64,000 nt of DNA from Microbacterium maritypicum MF109 (GCF_000455825.1 NZ_ATAO01000168.1:1-64000), one strand, 5' to 3'. Shown: positions 50,519 through 59,264, counted from the stretch's first letter. Numbers and translations: made by a program. The notes: generated from the sequence alone by a model not told the origin.

Positions 50519-51886
50519 GTGAGCACGCCCCACATCATCCCGTCTTCCGCCGCGCCGACGGCCGACGCCTCCGCGGCCGACTCCGGCGACGGCCCACGCC
50601 GCGGCGGAGGCGCCTCCACACGTCGGCGCCGCATCGTCGGCGTCGACGTCGCGCGCGGACTCGCCCTGGTGGGGATGTTCGGCGCACATCTGATGGTCGC
50701 GAGCGGTCCCGACCTGACCCTGACCGACCCGTCGACATGGCTGGACATCGTCAACGGTCGCTCCTCGATCCTGTTCGCCCTGCTGGCCGGGGTCTCGCTC
50801 GCGCTGATGACGGGCGGTGCCCGTACCGCGTCACCGGACGAGCTCCGGAAGATCCGGTTGCGCCTGGTCGGTCGCGGGGCGGCGATCTTCGTGATCGGGC
50901 TCGTGGTCGAGCTGCTGGGCTCGGGAATCGCCGTGATCCTCACGCTCTACGGCGTGCTGTACATCCTGGCGGCGTTCACGGTGCACCTGCGCACCAGGGT
51001 GCTGGTGATCGCGGGGGCGGCACTCGGCATCCTCGGTCCGCCGCTGCTCGCCCTGATCGGCACGCTCTCGCCGGATCTGGGCGGCCCGGGGCTGTCGCTG
51101 GTGCTGTTCGGCACCTACCCGATCACGGTCTGGGCTGCGCTGCTCTGCGCCGGTCTCGTGATCGGACGCCTCGACCTGACCCGGGTGAAGACGGCAGTCG
51201 TCATGCTCGTCTGCGGAGGACTGATCGCGATCGGCGGTTACGCGCTGGGTGCGCTCCTCACGTCGCCGCCGCAGGAAGTCGCGTCGTCGAGCTCCACGTC
51301 CGGTTCGGGTTCGGGTTCGGGTTCGATCAGCATGATCCCCGGGGACGAGGTCGACGTCTCCGGACTGGCGTGCCAGACCAGTGACGGCGTCGTCGTCTGC
51401 TTCCCGCCGGAGAAGGCCTCGCTGTTCACGGACGACGGCGGCGGCATCGAAGAGGGGCAGTCGTACATCGATCGCGTGGCTTCGGAGGACCCGCCCGCGA
51501 AGATGCTCGAAGCGGTCATCAGCGTCTCGGCCCACTCCGGCGGCGTGCTGGAGGTGCTGGCATCCGGCGGCTTCGCGGTGGCCGTCCTCGGCCTGTGCCT
51601 GCTGGTGACCCGGTATGCGCGGTGGGCCGTTCTCCCGCTGGCGGCCTACGGCGCGGTTCCGCTCACCGGTTACGTCGTCCAGGCGATCCTCATCCTGGCG
51701 GGGGCGGCGACCTGGCTGCCCAACCCGGTGCTGCCGTGGATCGCGCTCTCACTGCTCATGATGGCCGGCGCGCTCATCTGGACGCGCACGGTCGGCAAGG
51801 GGCCGCTCGAACGACTCACGGCGTGGGCGGCCGACGCCATGGCGCTGACAGTGAAGACGACGCGCACGGCGAAGCGCCGGGACTGA
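50519..51886 (+). CDS. Heparan-alpha-glucosaminide N-acetyltransferase/DUF418-like membrane protein
   Basis: A 455-aa polytopic protein starting at GTG 50519 after GAGAGG. The N-terminal block RIVGVDVARGLALVGMFGAH, then WLDIVNGRSSILFALLAGVSLAL, matches DUF1624/HGSNAT-like and DUF418 proteins; about 10 hydrophobic helices follow. An extracytoplasmic loop around residues 250-330 has a Ser/Gly repeat coded by (GGTTCG)4 at 51302-51325, and two Cys. Likely a membrane acyltransferase for envelope glycans; the substrate is unknown. Confidence 0.72.
   Translation: MSTPHIIPSSAAPTADASAADSGDGPRRGGGASTRRRRIVGVDVARGLALVGMFGAHLMVASGPDLTLTDPSTWLDIVNGRSSILFALLAGVSLALMTGGARTASPDELRKIRLRLVGRGAAIFVIGLVVELLGSGIAVILTLYGVLYILAAFTVHLRTRVLVIAGAALGILGPPLLALIGTLSPDLGGPGLSLVLFGTYPITVWAALLCAGLVIGRLDLTRVKTAVVMLVCGGLIAIGGYALGALLTSPPQEVASSSSTSGSGSGSGSISMIPGDEVDVSGLACQTSDGVVVCFPPEKASLFTDDGGGIEEGQSYIDRVASEDPPAKMLEAVISVSAHSGGVLEVLASGGFAVAVLGLCLLVTRYARWAVLPLAAYGAVPLTGYVVQAILILAGAATWLPNPVLPWIALSLLMMAGALIWTRTVGKGPLERLTAWAADAMALTVKTTRTAKRRD
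51302..51325. repeat. Hexanucleotide repeat (GGTTCG)4
   Basis: Four perfect in-frame units encode a Gly-Ser stretch in a loop of the membrane protein. Copy changes would keep frame. Confidence 0.7.
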
Positions 51887-51953
51887 AGACGGCCTCGTGT
51901 CGAGGAGGGGCGACATCGAGGCGGCGGAGGGGGGCGTCCGGGGGGAGGGGAGC

Positions 51954-52667
51954 TCAGGCGAGCTCTTCCTCCTCCGGCCGTCGCGGGCTCGGGTCGGGCG
52001 GCAGGATCTCGATCGGATGCGCGGCGGTGCGCTGCGCCCGCCACCAGATCACGAAGCCGATCGCGGTGAAGACGCCGTAGAAGACGTACATGAAGCCGGT
52101 GGCGTAGTAGCCGGAGCTGAACAGCAGCGGCACCCCGACGACGTCGACAGCGATCCAGACCAGCCAGAACTCGGTCCAGCCCTTCGCCATGCCGTAGGTG
52201 GCCAGCAGCGAGCCGACGAACGTCCAGGCGTCGGCCCACACCGGCTCCCACGATCCCAGCAGGCGGAACAGCGGGGTCAGGGCGACCGTGCCGACGATCA
52301 TCACCAGCACCATGCCGATGCGGGCGCTCGTCGGCGCCCAGCGGGGGACCACGCGTCCGCCGTCGAGGTTCCGCCAGCGCACCCATCCGTAGATGGCGAC
52401 CGCGATGAACATGATCTGCCGCCCGGCCTGGCCGAGCAGGTGCGGCAGTGACGGATCGGGGCTGAGAGCGGAGCCGAGGAAGACGGTGAGCAGCAGCAGG
52501 TTGCCGATGATGCCGACCGGCCATGCCCACACCTTGCGTCGCATGCCGCCGAGCGCGCTGGCGAGACCGAACGCGTTGCCCACGACCTCCCGGACCAGGA
52601 GCGTCTGCCCGCCGGGCAGCATCCACTGCGAGTTGAAGGCGTCGACGAACCACTGCAGCAGGTTCAT
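51954..52667 (-). CDS. pnuC: Nicotinamide mononucleotide/riboside transporter PnuC
   Basis: A 237-aa PnuC-type facilitator with about seven helices. Typical segments are VREVVGNAFGLASALGGMRRKVWAWPVGIIGN, QAGRQIMFIAVAIYGWVRW, ESWEPVWAD-like GSWEPVWADAWTFVGSLLATYGMAKGWTEFWLVWIAVDVVGVPL and a Glu-rich C-tail. It imports nicotinamide riboside or another vitamin for NAD synthesis. ATG at 52667 is 2 nt after the GNAT stop, so both are co-transcribed. No NAD riboswitch is evident upstream. Confidence 0.88.
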   Translation of the reverse strand: MNLLQWFVDAFNSQWMLPGGQTLLVREVVGNAFGLASALGGMRRKVWAWPVGIIGNLLLLTVFLGSALSPDPSLPHLLGQAGRQIMFIAVAIYGWVRWRNLDGGRVVPRWAPTSARIGMVLVMIVGTVALTPLFRLLGSWEPVWADAWTFVGSLLATYGMAKGWTEFWLVWIAVDVVGVPLLFSSGYYATGFMYVFYGVFTAIGFVIWWRAQRTAAHPIEILPPDPSPRRPEEEELA

Positions 52668-52669
52668 CG

Positions 52670-53197
52670 TCAGGATCCGGCGTCGGGTTCGGGGCGGTCG
52701 TCGAGCACCAGCTGCAGCATGTTCAAATCGAGCCAGCGTCCGAACTTGGCACCGACCTGCGGCATGCGTCCGACCTCGACGAAGCCCAGGCGCTCGTGCA
52801 GGGCGATGGAGGCGGCGTTCCCGCTTTCGATCCCGGCGATCATCACGTGCATCCCCGCGTCCCGCGCACGATCGACGAGCGCCGACATGAGGGCGGTGCC
52901 GATGCCGCGACCGTGCTGGCCGTCGAGGACGTAGACCGAGTGCTCGACCGTGTGGCGATAGCCGCTGTGCGGACGCCATTGCGCGTACGACGCGTAGCCC
53001 AGCACCCCCGTGTCGTCGACGGCGACGATGACCGGGTAGCCGCGGGCGGTGCGATCGGCGAGCCAGGCGACGCGGTCGGCGAGGTCGACCGCCTCTTCGT
53101 TCCAGATCGCGGTGGTGTGCAGCACGGCATGGTTGTGGATCGCGGTGATGGTCTCGAGATCGGCGGTCTCGGCGTCCCTGATTCGCACGGCTGTCAT
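52670..53197 (-). CDS. GNAT acetyltransferase, PAT/Bar-like
   Basis: A 175-aa N-acetyltransferase. Pattern of phosphinothricin/methionine-sulfoximine acetyltransferases: VRIRDAETADLETITAIHNHAV near the N-terminus, GYASYAQWRPHSGYRHTVEHSVYVLDGQHGRGIGTALM with the acetyl-CoA site, and MIAGIESGNAASIALHERLGFVEVGRMPQVGAKFGRWLDL. ATG 53197 is taken where similarity begins. Its leader contains a 26-bp tandem duplication. Confidence 0.83.
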   Translation of the reverse strand: MTAVRIRDAETADLETITAIHNHAVLHTTAIWNEEAVDLADRVAWLADRTARGYPVIVAVDDTGVLGYASYAQWRPHSGYRHTVEHSVYVLDGQHGRGIGTALMSALVDRARDAGMHVMIAGIESGNAASIALHERLGFVEVGRMPQVGAKFGRWLDLNMLQLVLDDRPEPDAGS

Positions 53198-53213
53198 CGG
53201 CGGGCGTTCTCTC

Positions 53214-53265
53214 TTCTTCTGCGCTTCGGGTGCGCATCCTTCTTCGGCGCTTCGGGTGCGCATCG
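53214..53265. repeat. 26-bp tandem duplication in the GNAT leader
   Basis: Units 53214-53239 and 53240-53265 differ at 2 of 26 positions. On the minus strand each unit contains an ATG followed by CGCACCCGAAGCGC, so the duplication also duplicates a possible upstream start codon, out of phase with the first. Confidence 0.75.
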
Positions 53266-53292
53266 CCGACGCTAGCAGGAGGAACGGGCGCT

Positions 53293-53319
53293 GGGCGTGC
53301 TGCGGCCGAACAGTTACGG
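53293..53319. repeat. Left 27-bp direct repeat flanking the cassette
   Basis: Matches 58035-58061 at 25 of 27 positions; the core is GGGCGTGCTGCG-R-CCGAACAGTTAC. Lies between the GNAT gene and the first cassette gene. Candidate attachment site or duplication scar. Confidence 0.65.
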
Positions 53320-53381
53320 GGGCGACGTGCGGGCACCGCGCTTGTCCCCCGAACGGCCTACAGACGCGCACACGAACCATG

Positions 53382-53394
53382 TCTACTGTGTAGA
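53382..53394. promoter_or_regulatory. Palindrome upstream of the I36-like gene
   Basis: TCTAC-TGT-GTAGA is a perfect 5+5 inverted repeat in the AT-richer leader, about 40 bp before the start. Possible operator. Confidence 0.35.
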
Positions 53395-53432
53395 ACGTAT
53401 TGTTTTAGTTGACGGGTGCATCGGAGGATCTC

Positions 53433-53882
53433 ATGTCTTTGGAACACGCGCGTCGCGCAACCTGGCGCACAAGAGCGGCCAGCGCGCTGATCGCACTCGT
53501 CCTGTCCGGGGTGGGAGTTCTCGCCTTGGCGGGCCCTGCCGCAGCCGCGCCGAGTGATTGCCCATCCGGGTACACGTGCAGTTACTCGGGTTACAACTAT
53601 GGGAATGATGCTTGGCAGCAGCCGTCTACGCACAAGTTCGCGAACTGCGTGGATGTCATGGCCATCGGCTGGAGGTCCTACGGCGACGTCATCTCCTCCA
53701 CCTTCAACAACGGGCGCTCCCAGAACTCCTACCTCTACAAAGGACAGAACCAGACAGGAGGGAAGGGCCTCCTTATCCTCCGGGGGCAGGGCTTCGGCAA
53801 TGTGGGTAGCTATAACGACGAGATCGAGTCGGGATACTTCAGCGGCACCCTCAGTAGCGTTGGTTCGGCTCTATGCCGGTGA
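53433..53882 (+). CDS. Secreted peptidase-inhibitor family I36-like protein
   Basis: A 149-aa exported protein. The ATG at 53433 follows GGAGGA, and a signal peptide ends near GPAAAAPSD. The mature part begins CPSGYTCSYSGYNYGNDAWQ and has NCVDVMAIGWRSYGDVISSTFNNGRSQNSYLYKGQNQTGG and YNDEIESGYF: a duplicated Greek-key-like pattern with Cys pairs, as in I36 metalloprotease inhibitors of Streptomyces. It overlaps the lipoprotein gene by 10 nt and is the presumed secreted product of the cassette; it carries a Sec signal of its own. Inhibitor activity is not shown. Confidence 0.72.
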   Translation: MSLEHARRATWRTRAASALIALVLSGVGVLALAGPAAAAPSDCPSGYTCSYSGYNYGNDAWQQPSTHKFANCVDVMAIGWRSYGDVISSTFNNGRSQNSYLYKGQNQTGGKGLLILRGQGFGNVGSYNDEIESGYFSGTLSSVGSALCR

Positions 53883-54784
53883 CTTCTCCGCGCGTAGGTG
53901 GCCGCCTGGTCATGGCGACCGTCCTTGCGGTCACGGTTGCCGGGGGTCTGGTGGGGTGTACCGCGTCCGACAGTGAGGCGGATGCGGGGGTGAGGAATCA
54001 AGCGGCTTGGAAGATGCCTCTTGATGAGTTCGTCGTGTATTCCCCGGACCTGGACAACTATGCGGAGCAGTTGTTGATCTCGGATTGTCTGGGTGCGCAG
54101 GGGTATGAGTGGCCGGTGCCGTGGCAGGATACCGACTTCCCCCGTGCGGAAGACTTCAACCGGGTAGGTCTGCGGCTGTTCAATCTGGAACTGGCAAAGA
54201 AGTGGGGTTACCATTTCGCGCGGCTGGATGATCCGGAGAGCGCTGAGCTGTGGTTGACATACACAGAGACAGTGGATTCGTACTTTCCGAATCAGGAACT
54301 GGATGACGCGCTCGTGGCCTGCACTGACAAGATCCGCGCGAAAGACAAGGACTTCGCATCCACCGCCGACGGGCTGAACTACAACGCTGAGCTATCCGCC
54401 CAGGCTTGGGACATCGTGGAGCAGGATCCGGATGTGGTCAAGGCGGTGAAAGCCTGGCGGGAGTGTCTGACCCCACGGGTGGATTACGCGGTGACTCAAG
54501 AGCAACCTTGGGAAGGAGCTCCTTATGAGGTGGCAGAGGTGTGGGGTGCGGTGACCGGGTCGTCGTCCGCGCCTTCGGCGGAGGAGCTTGCTGCGGCTGT
54601 TGCTGATGCGGAGTGCCAGGAGTCGAGTGGGTGGGCCTCGCTCTGGTATGAGCGGAATTGGGAGGAGCAGGAGAAGTTCGTCGCGGAGAACAGGGACAAG
54701 CTCGATCGGATTCGTGCGGAAGCGATCGAACGGAAGAAGAAGCTGCTGACGATCGTGGCGGAGAACGCGCCAGCCGCGCCCTAG
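53873..54784 (+). CDS. Lipoprotein of unknown function in the exporter cassette
   Basis: A 303-aa predicted lipoprotein (signal then lipobox GLVGC). Mature features: SDCLGAQGYEWPVPWQDTD near residue 70, a Trp/Tyr-rich helix region, ALVACTDKIRA, KAWRECLTPR and DAECQESSGW: four Cys that could pair, and a Lys/Glu-rich C-terminal helix. I do not recognise a named family. Base composition is visibly less GC-rich at third positions than in the flanking genes. Its place between the secreted protein and the exporter suggests immunity, chaperone or accessory function. Confidence 0.6.
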   Translation: MPVTSPRVGGRLVMATVLAVTVAGGLVGCTASDSEADAGVRNQAAWKMPLDEFVVYSPDLDNYAEQLLISDCLGAQGYEWPVPWQDTDFPRAEDFNRVGLRLFNLELAKKWGYHFARLDDPESAELWLTYTETVDSYFPNQELDDALVACTDKIRAKDKDFASTADGLNYNAELSAQAWDIVEQDPDVVKAVKAWRECLTPRVDYAVTQEQPWEGAPYEVAEVWGAVTGSSSAPSAEELAAAVADAECQESSGWASLWYERNWEEQEKFVAENRDKLDRIRAEAIERKKKLLTIVAENAPAAP

Positions 54785-54829
54785 AGAGGCGGCGCGAGAG
54801 TTGGCTCGGTAACGAGCCTTGGCCGATCA

Positions 54830-56068
54830 GTGAGTGATGAGAGTCCGATGGATGACGTAGGTGTGCCGGAGACGGCGAGACGGTCCCGTTGGATGGCCGT
54901 GATCGCCGTGGTGCTGATTGTGGCGCTGATCGGTGCCGGGTTTTGGTTTGCGGCGCAGTTCCAGTCGTCGGCGCAGCAGGAGGCCAACGCCAAGGCGCCC
55001 GCCCCCGGGCCGGTCTTCGCAGAGGTCACGCAGGGGGCGCTGGCTGGCGAGGTCGGCTTCACCGGGCAGGCGGGGCCGTCGACGCAGACTCCGGTGACGG
55101 TGCTCCCTGTCGCGGAAGCGTCGCTCACCGTCGTCACCGAACGCCCACTGGCGACGGGTGCGACCGCTTCTTCGGGGCAGGTTCTCACCGAGGTCAACGG
55201 GCGCCCTCTCTTCGGTGTGCAGTCGGCCTTCTCCTTCTACCGCGACATGGGCGTCGGGGATCGTGGCCCGGATGTCGAGGCATTGCAGGCTGCACTCGTG
55301 GCGCGGTCGTACCAGCTCAACGCCGATGGGCGGTTCGGAGGCGAGACGGCTGCGGCGGTGAAGCGCTGGTATCAGGACAATGGCTATGAGGCCCCCACTC
55401 GCAGTGCCGCGGCGGAGAAGACGAGCTCGGAGGGGGGCGAGAAGGCGCCGGATCCGAGCGAGAAGGCGCCGGCTGCCGAGGGGTATGTTCCTGTCGCCGA
55501 AATTCTGGCGATGCCTTCTGCGTCCGCGCAGGTCGTGAAAGGTGTTCAGGTCGGGCAGCGTTTGGCGGCGGAGGGTGTGCCGGACTTCATCCTCGGGTCG
55601 GCGGATCTGGTGGTCACGATCACGGTTCCCGTCACCGATCTCGGGGATGTGGTCGCAGGAGACGCGGCTGTGATCTCGATCGGTGGCACTGAGGTCGAGG
55701 GCATCGTGGGAGACATCCGCCCCTCTGACTCGGCCGAAGACTCAGAGGGATCGGGCTCGAACGGTGATGCGGAACAGGCCGCACCCGAGGTCACTTTCGC
55801 CGTGGTTCCGAAAACAGCGCTGCCGGGGTCGTCGGGGCGGGCGCGGGTGGCGGTGATCAAGCAGATCGTGGCCGAGGACGCGCTGATCGTCCCGGTTCTC
55901 GCCGTGTCGGACCGGGGGCCTGACAAGAACGTTCTGACGAAGCAGCAGGCCGACGGAACGCTCCTCGAGGTGCCGGTCACAGTCCTGGGCACACTGCAGG
56001 GCGAGGTAGCCGTCGAGCCGCGCGACGAAGGTGCCCTGAAGGCCGGCGAACTGGTTCGAGTCGGTTGA
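54830..56068 (+). CDS. Peptidoglycan-binding membrane-fusion-like protein
   Basis: A 412-aa protein with an N-terminal TM helix (MAVIAVVLIVALIGAGFWFAAQF, about 22-44), a short HlyD/MacA-like beta segment, and a PG_binding_1 domain at about 140-186 (GVGDRGPDVEALQAALVARSYQLNADGRFGGETAAAVKRWYQ). A low-complexity Glu/Lys/Pro linker and a C-terminal adaptor-like region follow (LVVTITVPVTDLGDVVAGDAAVISI, VLTKQQADGTLLEVPVTV). It probably couples the fused ABC exporter to the cell wall. GTG 54830 has no clear ribosome site; ATG 54848 is an alternative. A GGCTCG/CGAGCC hairpin lies at 54803-54818. Confidence 0.78.
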   Translation: MSDESPMDDVGVPETARRSRWMAVIAVVLIVALIGAGFWFAAQFQSSAQQEANAKAPAPGPVFAEVTQGALAGEVGFTGQAGPSTQTPVTVLPVAEASLTVVTERPLATGATASSGQVLTEVNGRPLFGVQSAFSFYRDMGVGDRGPDVEALQAALVARSYQLNADGRFGGETAAAVKRWYQDNGYEAPTRSAAAEKTSSEGGEKAPDPSEKAPAAEGYVPVAEILAMPSASAQVVKGVQVGQRLAAEGVPDFILGSADLVVTITVPVTDLGDVVAGDAAVISIGGTEVEGIVGDIRPSDSAEDSEGSGSNGDAEQAAPEVTFAVVPKTALPGSSGRARVAVIKQIVAEDALIVPVLAVSDRGPDKNVLTKQQADGTLLEVPVTVLGTLQGEVAVEPRDEGALKAGELVRVG

Positions 56069-56069
56069 C

Positions 56070-58013
56070 GTGTCGCTGATTCAGTTGCGGGGAGTGCGTC
56101 GGACGTACTCCTCGGCGGGTCGGCCCGAGGTCGATGCGCTTCGCGGCATCGACCTGGAAATCGACCAGGGGGAGTTCGTTGCGATCGTCGGGCCATCGGG
56201 CGGTGGCAAGACGACGCTGATGAACATCCTGGGGCTTCTCGACGACCCGACGGCGGGTAGTTATGTTCTCGACGGCGAGGAAGCTCGTGCCGGCGACGGT
56301 CGCCGCGCGGCGACCGTGCGCGCACGGAAGATCGGATTCGTGTTCCAGGCCTTCCACCTTCTCGAGGCCAGGCCGGCCGTCGACAGTGTCGAGTTGAACC
56401 TGCTCTACCGGGGCGTGCCCCGTGTGCAGCGGCGTGAGAGCGTTCTCGGCGCCATCGACTCTGTCGGCCTCGCAGACCGCGCCTTCCAAAGCACCTCGAC
56501 ACTGTCGGGCGGGCAGCGTCAACGCATCGCCATCGCCCGTGCGATCGCCGGGGATGCGAAGCTGATTCTCGCCGACGAGCCGACAGGCAACCTCGACTCG
56601 GTCAACGCCGCTCGGGTTCTCGATGAGCTCGAACGTATCAATCGCGATGGGGCGACGGTCGTCGTCGTCACTCATTCGGCCGAGGTCGCGGCACGGGCGC
56701 GTCGTGTGGTCCACATCGCCGACGGTGCGATCGTGTCCGACGAGCGACAGTCCGGCAGCGGAGCGAGTACGGCATCGAAAGCCCCTGCGGACGGGCCGCC
56801 GGCTTCTCCTTCGAATGATGCCCGCACGTCCCGCACGAGAGAAGATGAGCGGGTGCGGCTCACCGGGCGCATCCGGTTCGCCGACATGCTTCGCGACGCC
56901 TGGGCATCCGTGACGTCGAGAAGGTATCAATCGATCGGACAGGGGCTCGCCGTCGCCATCGCCGTGGCATTGACGATCACCACTCTCGGGCTTGCGGCAT
57001 CGGCGCGAGCGCAGGTATCCGCCACATTCGATGCCCACCTGAATCGTGAGGTCTCGGCGACGTGGTCGACGGGGGCCAAGAACTCGCTTCCGCCCGAGGA
57101 GGTTCCGCAGGCGATCGAGCGACTCAGCGGAGTGGATGCGGCTGCGGTCGTCATCGATCTCAACGTCAGCACGGTCTCGACGTTCGCGGAGGCACGCCAG
57201 ATCCGGCCGCACGTCGCCATCGGAGATATCGTCGGTGCTGCGCGTCTCACGGTCGACGAGGCTCCGTGGCATGCGGGACCCCTAGCGGGCGGCGAGGCCT
57301 ACATCGGAGATCTTCTCGCGAAGGACATGCGGCTCAGCAGCATTGATGGCGCTCCCACGATCTCGGTTGATGGCGTCACATATGTCGTCGCTGGCATCAT
57401 CACCAAGTCCGCGCGCCTCCCCCTGCTCCGCGGCGAGGTGGTCGTGGGACCCCGCGACGGCCTCACAGCAAAGGGGGCCGTAGACGTGACGATGCTGGCC
57501 GTGACGTCCTCCGGCGCAGCGCAGCAGGTCGCCAAGCAATTGCCTTCGGCGTTGAACCCGTTCGAGCCGGAGCGGATCGTCGTCGTTGCGCCGACCGATT
57601 CCGCACAGCTGAGGGGGCAGGTCGAACAGGGCGTGCAAGCCACCCTCACCGCGTTCACGCTGCTGGCGCTGATCGTCGCGATCGCCGCACTCATGAACGC
57701 CACGCTCCTCGCTGTCAATGCGCGCCGCGGCGAGATCGGCATGCGCAAAGCGCTCGGAGCACGAGACCGGCAGATCGGAGAACTCATCACTCTGGAATCC
57801 GCAATCGTCGGTGTCGTCGGAGGGGCCGCGGGCCTGGTACTCGGTATGGCGGCAATCCTCGTCGTCACCGTGAGCCAACGATGGGCCCCCGTGTTCGACA
57901 TCGTGCTGCTTCCGATCGCCATCGCTGTCGGCCTGATCGTCGGTGCCGGGGGAGGCGGACTGGCCTCCATCCGCGCCGCGCGTCTGCGCCCCGCGGAGAA
58001 CCTCCGCAGCTGA
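56070..58013 (+). CDS. MacB-like fused ABC exporter (ATPase plus FtsX-type permease)
   Basis: A 647-aa protein. N-terminal ATPase: Walker A GPSGGGKTT near residue 41, FVFQAFHLLEARPAVDSVELNL, signature LSGGQRQRIAIARA near 145, LADEPTGNLDS. After a linker, one TM helix (GLAVAIAVALTITTLGLAASA, about 292-312), a large external domain, and three C-terminal TMs in an FtsX module with MNATLLAVNARRGEIGMRKALGARDRQI. MacB-type machines expel peptides or proteins across the envelope with a MacA-like partner, here the preceding gene. GTG start 2 nt after its stop. Confidence 0.88.
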   Translation: MSLIQLRGVRRTYSSAGRPEVDALRGIDLEIDQGEFVAIVGPSGGGKTTLMNILGLLDDPTAGSYVLDGEEARAGDGRRAATVRARKIGFVFQAFHLLEARPAVDSVELNLLYRGVPRVQRRESVLGAIDSVGLADRAFQSTSTLSGGQRQRIAIARAIAGDAKLILADEPTGNLDSVNAARVLDELERINRDGATVVVVTHSAEVAARARRVVHIADGAIVSDERQSGSGASTASKAPADGPPASPSNDARTSRTREDERVRLTGRIRFADMLRDAWASVTSRRYQSIGQGLAVAIAVALTITTLGLAASARAQVSATFDAHLNREVSATWSTGAKNSLPPEEVPQAIERLSGVDAAAVVIDLNVSTVSTFAEARQIRPHVAIGDIVGAARLTVDEAPWHAGPLAGGEAYIGDLLAKDMRLSSIDGAPTISVDGVTYVVAGIITKSARLPLLRGEVVVGPRDGLTAKGAVDVTMLAVTSSGAAQQVAKQLPSALNPFEPERIVVVAPTDSAQLRGQVEQGVQATLTAFTLLALIVAIAALMNATLLAVNARRGEIGMRKALGARDRQIGELITLESAIVGVVGGAAGLVLGMAAILVVTVSQRWAPVFDIVLLPIAIAVGLIVGAGGGGLASIRAARLRPAENLRS

Positions 58014-58034
58014 CATCCTCGCTGGACGCCGTCC

Positions 58035-58061
58035 GGGCGTGCTGCGACCGAACAGTTACAG
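58035..58061. repeat. Right 27-bp direct repeat flanking the cassette
   Basis: Second copy of the repeat at 53293-53319, same orientation, 22 nt after the exporter stop and 3 nt before the convergent gene end at 58065. The two differences from the left copy are G-to-A changes. Confidence 0.65.
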
Positions 58062-58064
58062 AGC

Positions 58065-59264
58065 TCAGCCTGCCGTCGTCGTGCTCACGGCTTCGCGCAC
58101 GAGGATCGCACGCCGCATGTCGGCCATGATCGGGTCGAAGAAGCGCTCCCGGTAGCGGGCCTCGCTCACGGCGGAGAACACGAAGGGGAGGGCGGCGATC
58201 ACCGAGAGCAGGGTGGCCGCCTTGAGCAGGTTGACGGTGAGCGGCAGCTTCGCCCCGAAGAACTCCAGCGGCTGCACCGCGAGGGGCTGTGCGGTGCTGC
58301 CGGGTCCGAGCCAGATGCCGACGACGCCCGTGGGGACGGCGATGCCTCCGATCACGATCAGCAGCGCCGCGAGGAGCCCGGCGAAGAACAGGGCCTGCAC
58401 CAGCTGCGCCACGGTCATCGCGAGCAGGATGTTGATGCGCTGCGGTGCGCGCAGCCGTCCCGGAGTGCCGGGGGTGGCGGGGCGGCCTTCGGCGGGCGTG
58501 CCGATGAGCAGGGTGGCGCGCTGTTCGGCGCTCGGCGCCTGAGCGTCATCGTCGATCTCGGAGGCACTGACCCGCAGCACGACGATGCCCGCGAGCACCG
58601 CGACGACGAGGCCGAGCAGGGCGATGGATCCCCAGGAGAGGGCGGATGCCATCTGCCAGACCTCGGCAGAGAAGAACGAGAACACGACGAGCATGAGGAT
58701 CACCGGGAGGGCGATCGATGCCATGTGGCCGATCGCCGAGGCGTTGCGCACCGCGAGGCGCGAGGCCCAGGAGATCATGGCCCCTCCGCCCATGCCGGTC
58801 ACCAGGATGCAGAGGCCGAGCACCAGGATCGTGCGGAGGACCGGGCCGACGGTCGCGTCGGGCTGGGCGATGTAGCCGTAGACGATCGTGAAGGCGAGGC
58901 ACGAGGCGATCAGGACGAGCGCGACCGCGGTGCCGACGCCCACCGGGAGGCGACGCAGCAGGGTGCGCACGAGGTAGTAGGCGGCCCACGCGAGCCCGAT
59001 CGCGAGCAGGAAGATCACGACGGCGAAGAGGACGAGCAGGATCTCCCACTCCGTGGAGTCGTCGTCGAGGGCGAAATCGAAGACGACCTCGAGCCCGTCC
59101 TGGAAGAGGTACGCGGCCACCGCGACCCACGCGATCAGTGGCGCGACACGGCGGGGGAGGTCGGTGAACCAGCGGCGCAGCGGAACGAACGTCGGAAGGC
59201 CCTGTTCACGGAACCAGCGGTCGGCATCGCGCTTCGTGCTGCGCAGCTTCGGGGACGCGGACAT
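58065..59264 (-). CDS. Polytopic membrane protein of unknown function
   Basis: A 399-aa protein starting at ATG 59264 with a basic N-terminus (SASPKLRSTKRDADRW). About ten hydrophobic helices follow, with a charged central loop (SEIDDDAQAPSAEQRATLL). No transporter or enzyme motif is recognised. In the ancestral arrangement, before insertion of the adjacent cassette, it would have ended next to the GNAT gene leader. Confidence 0.65.
   Translation of the reverse strand: MSASPKLRSTKRDADRWFREQGLPTFVPLRRWFTDLPRRVAPLIAWVAVAAYLFQDGLEVVFDFALDDDSTEWEILLVLFAVVIFLLAIGLAWAAYYLVRTLLRRLPVGVGTAVALVLIASCLAFTIVYGYIAQPDATVGPVLRTILVLGLCILVTGMGGGAMISWASRLAVRNASAIGHMASIALPVILMLVVFSFFSAEVWQMASALSWGSIALLGLVVAVLAGIVVLRVSASEIDDDAQAPSAEQRATLLIGTPAEGRPATPGTPGRLRAPQRINILLAMTVAQLVQALFFAGLLAALLIVIGGIAVPTGVVGIWLGPGSTAQPLAVQPLEFFGAKLPLTVNLLKAATLLSVIAALPFVFSAVSEARYRERFFDPIMADMRRAILVREAVSTTTAG

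Noticed and set aside
52668..53292. NAD-type riboswitch for pnuC
   Set aside because: pnuC begins 2 nt after the GNAT stop and the GNAT leader shows only the 26-bp duplication.
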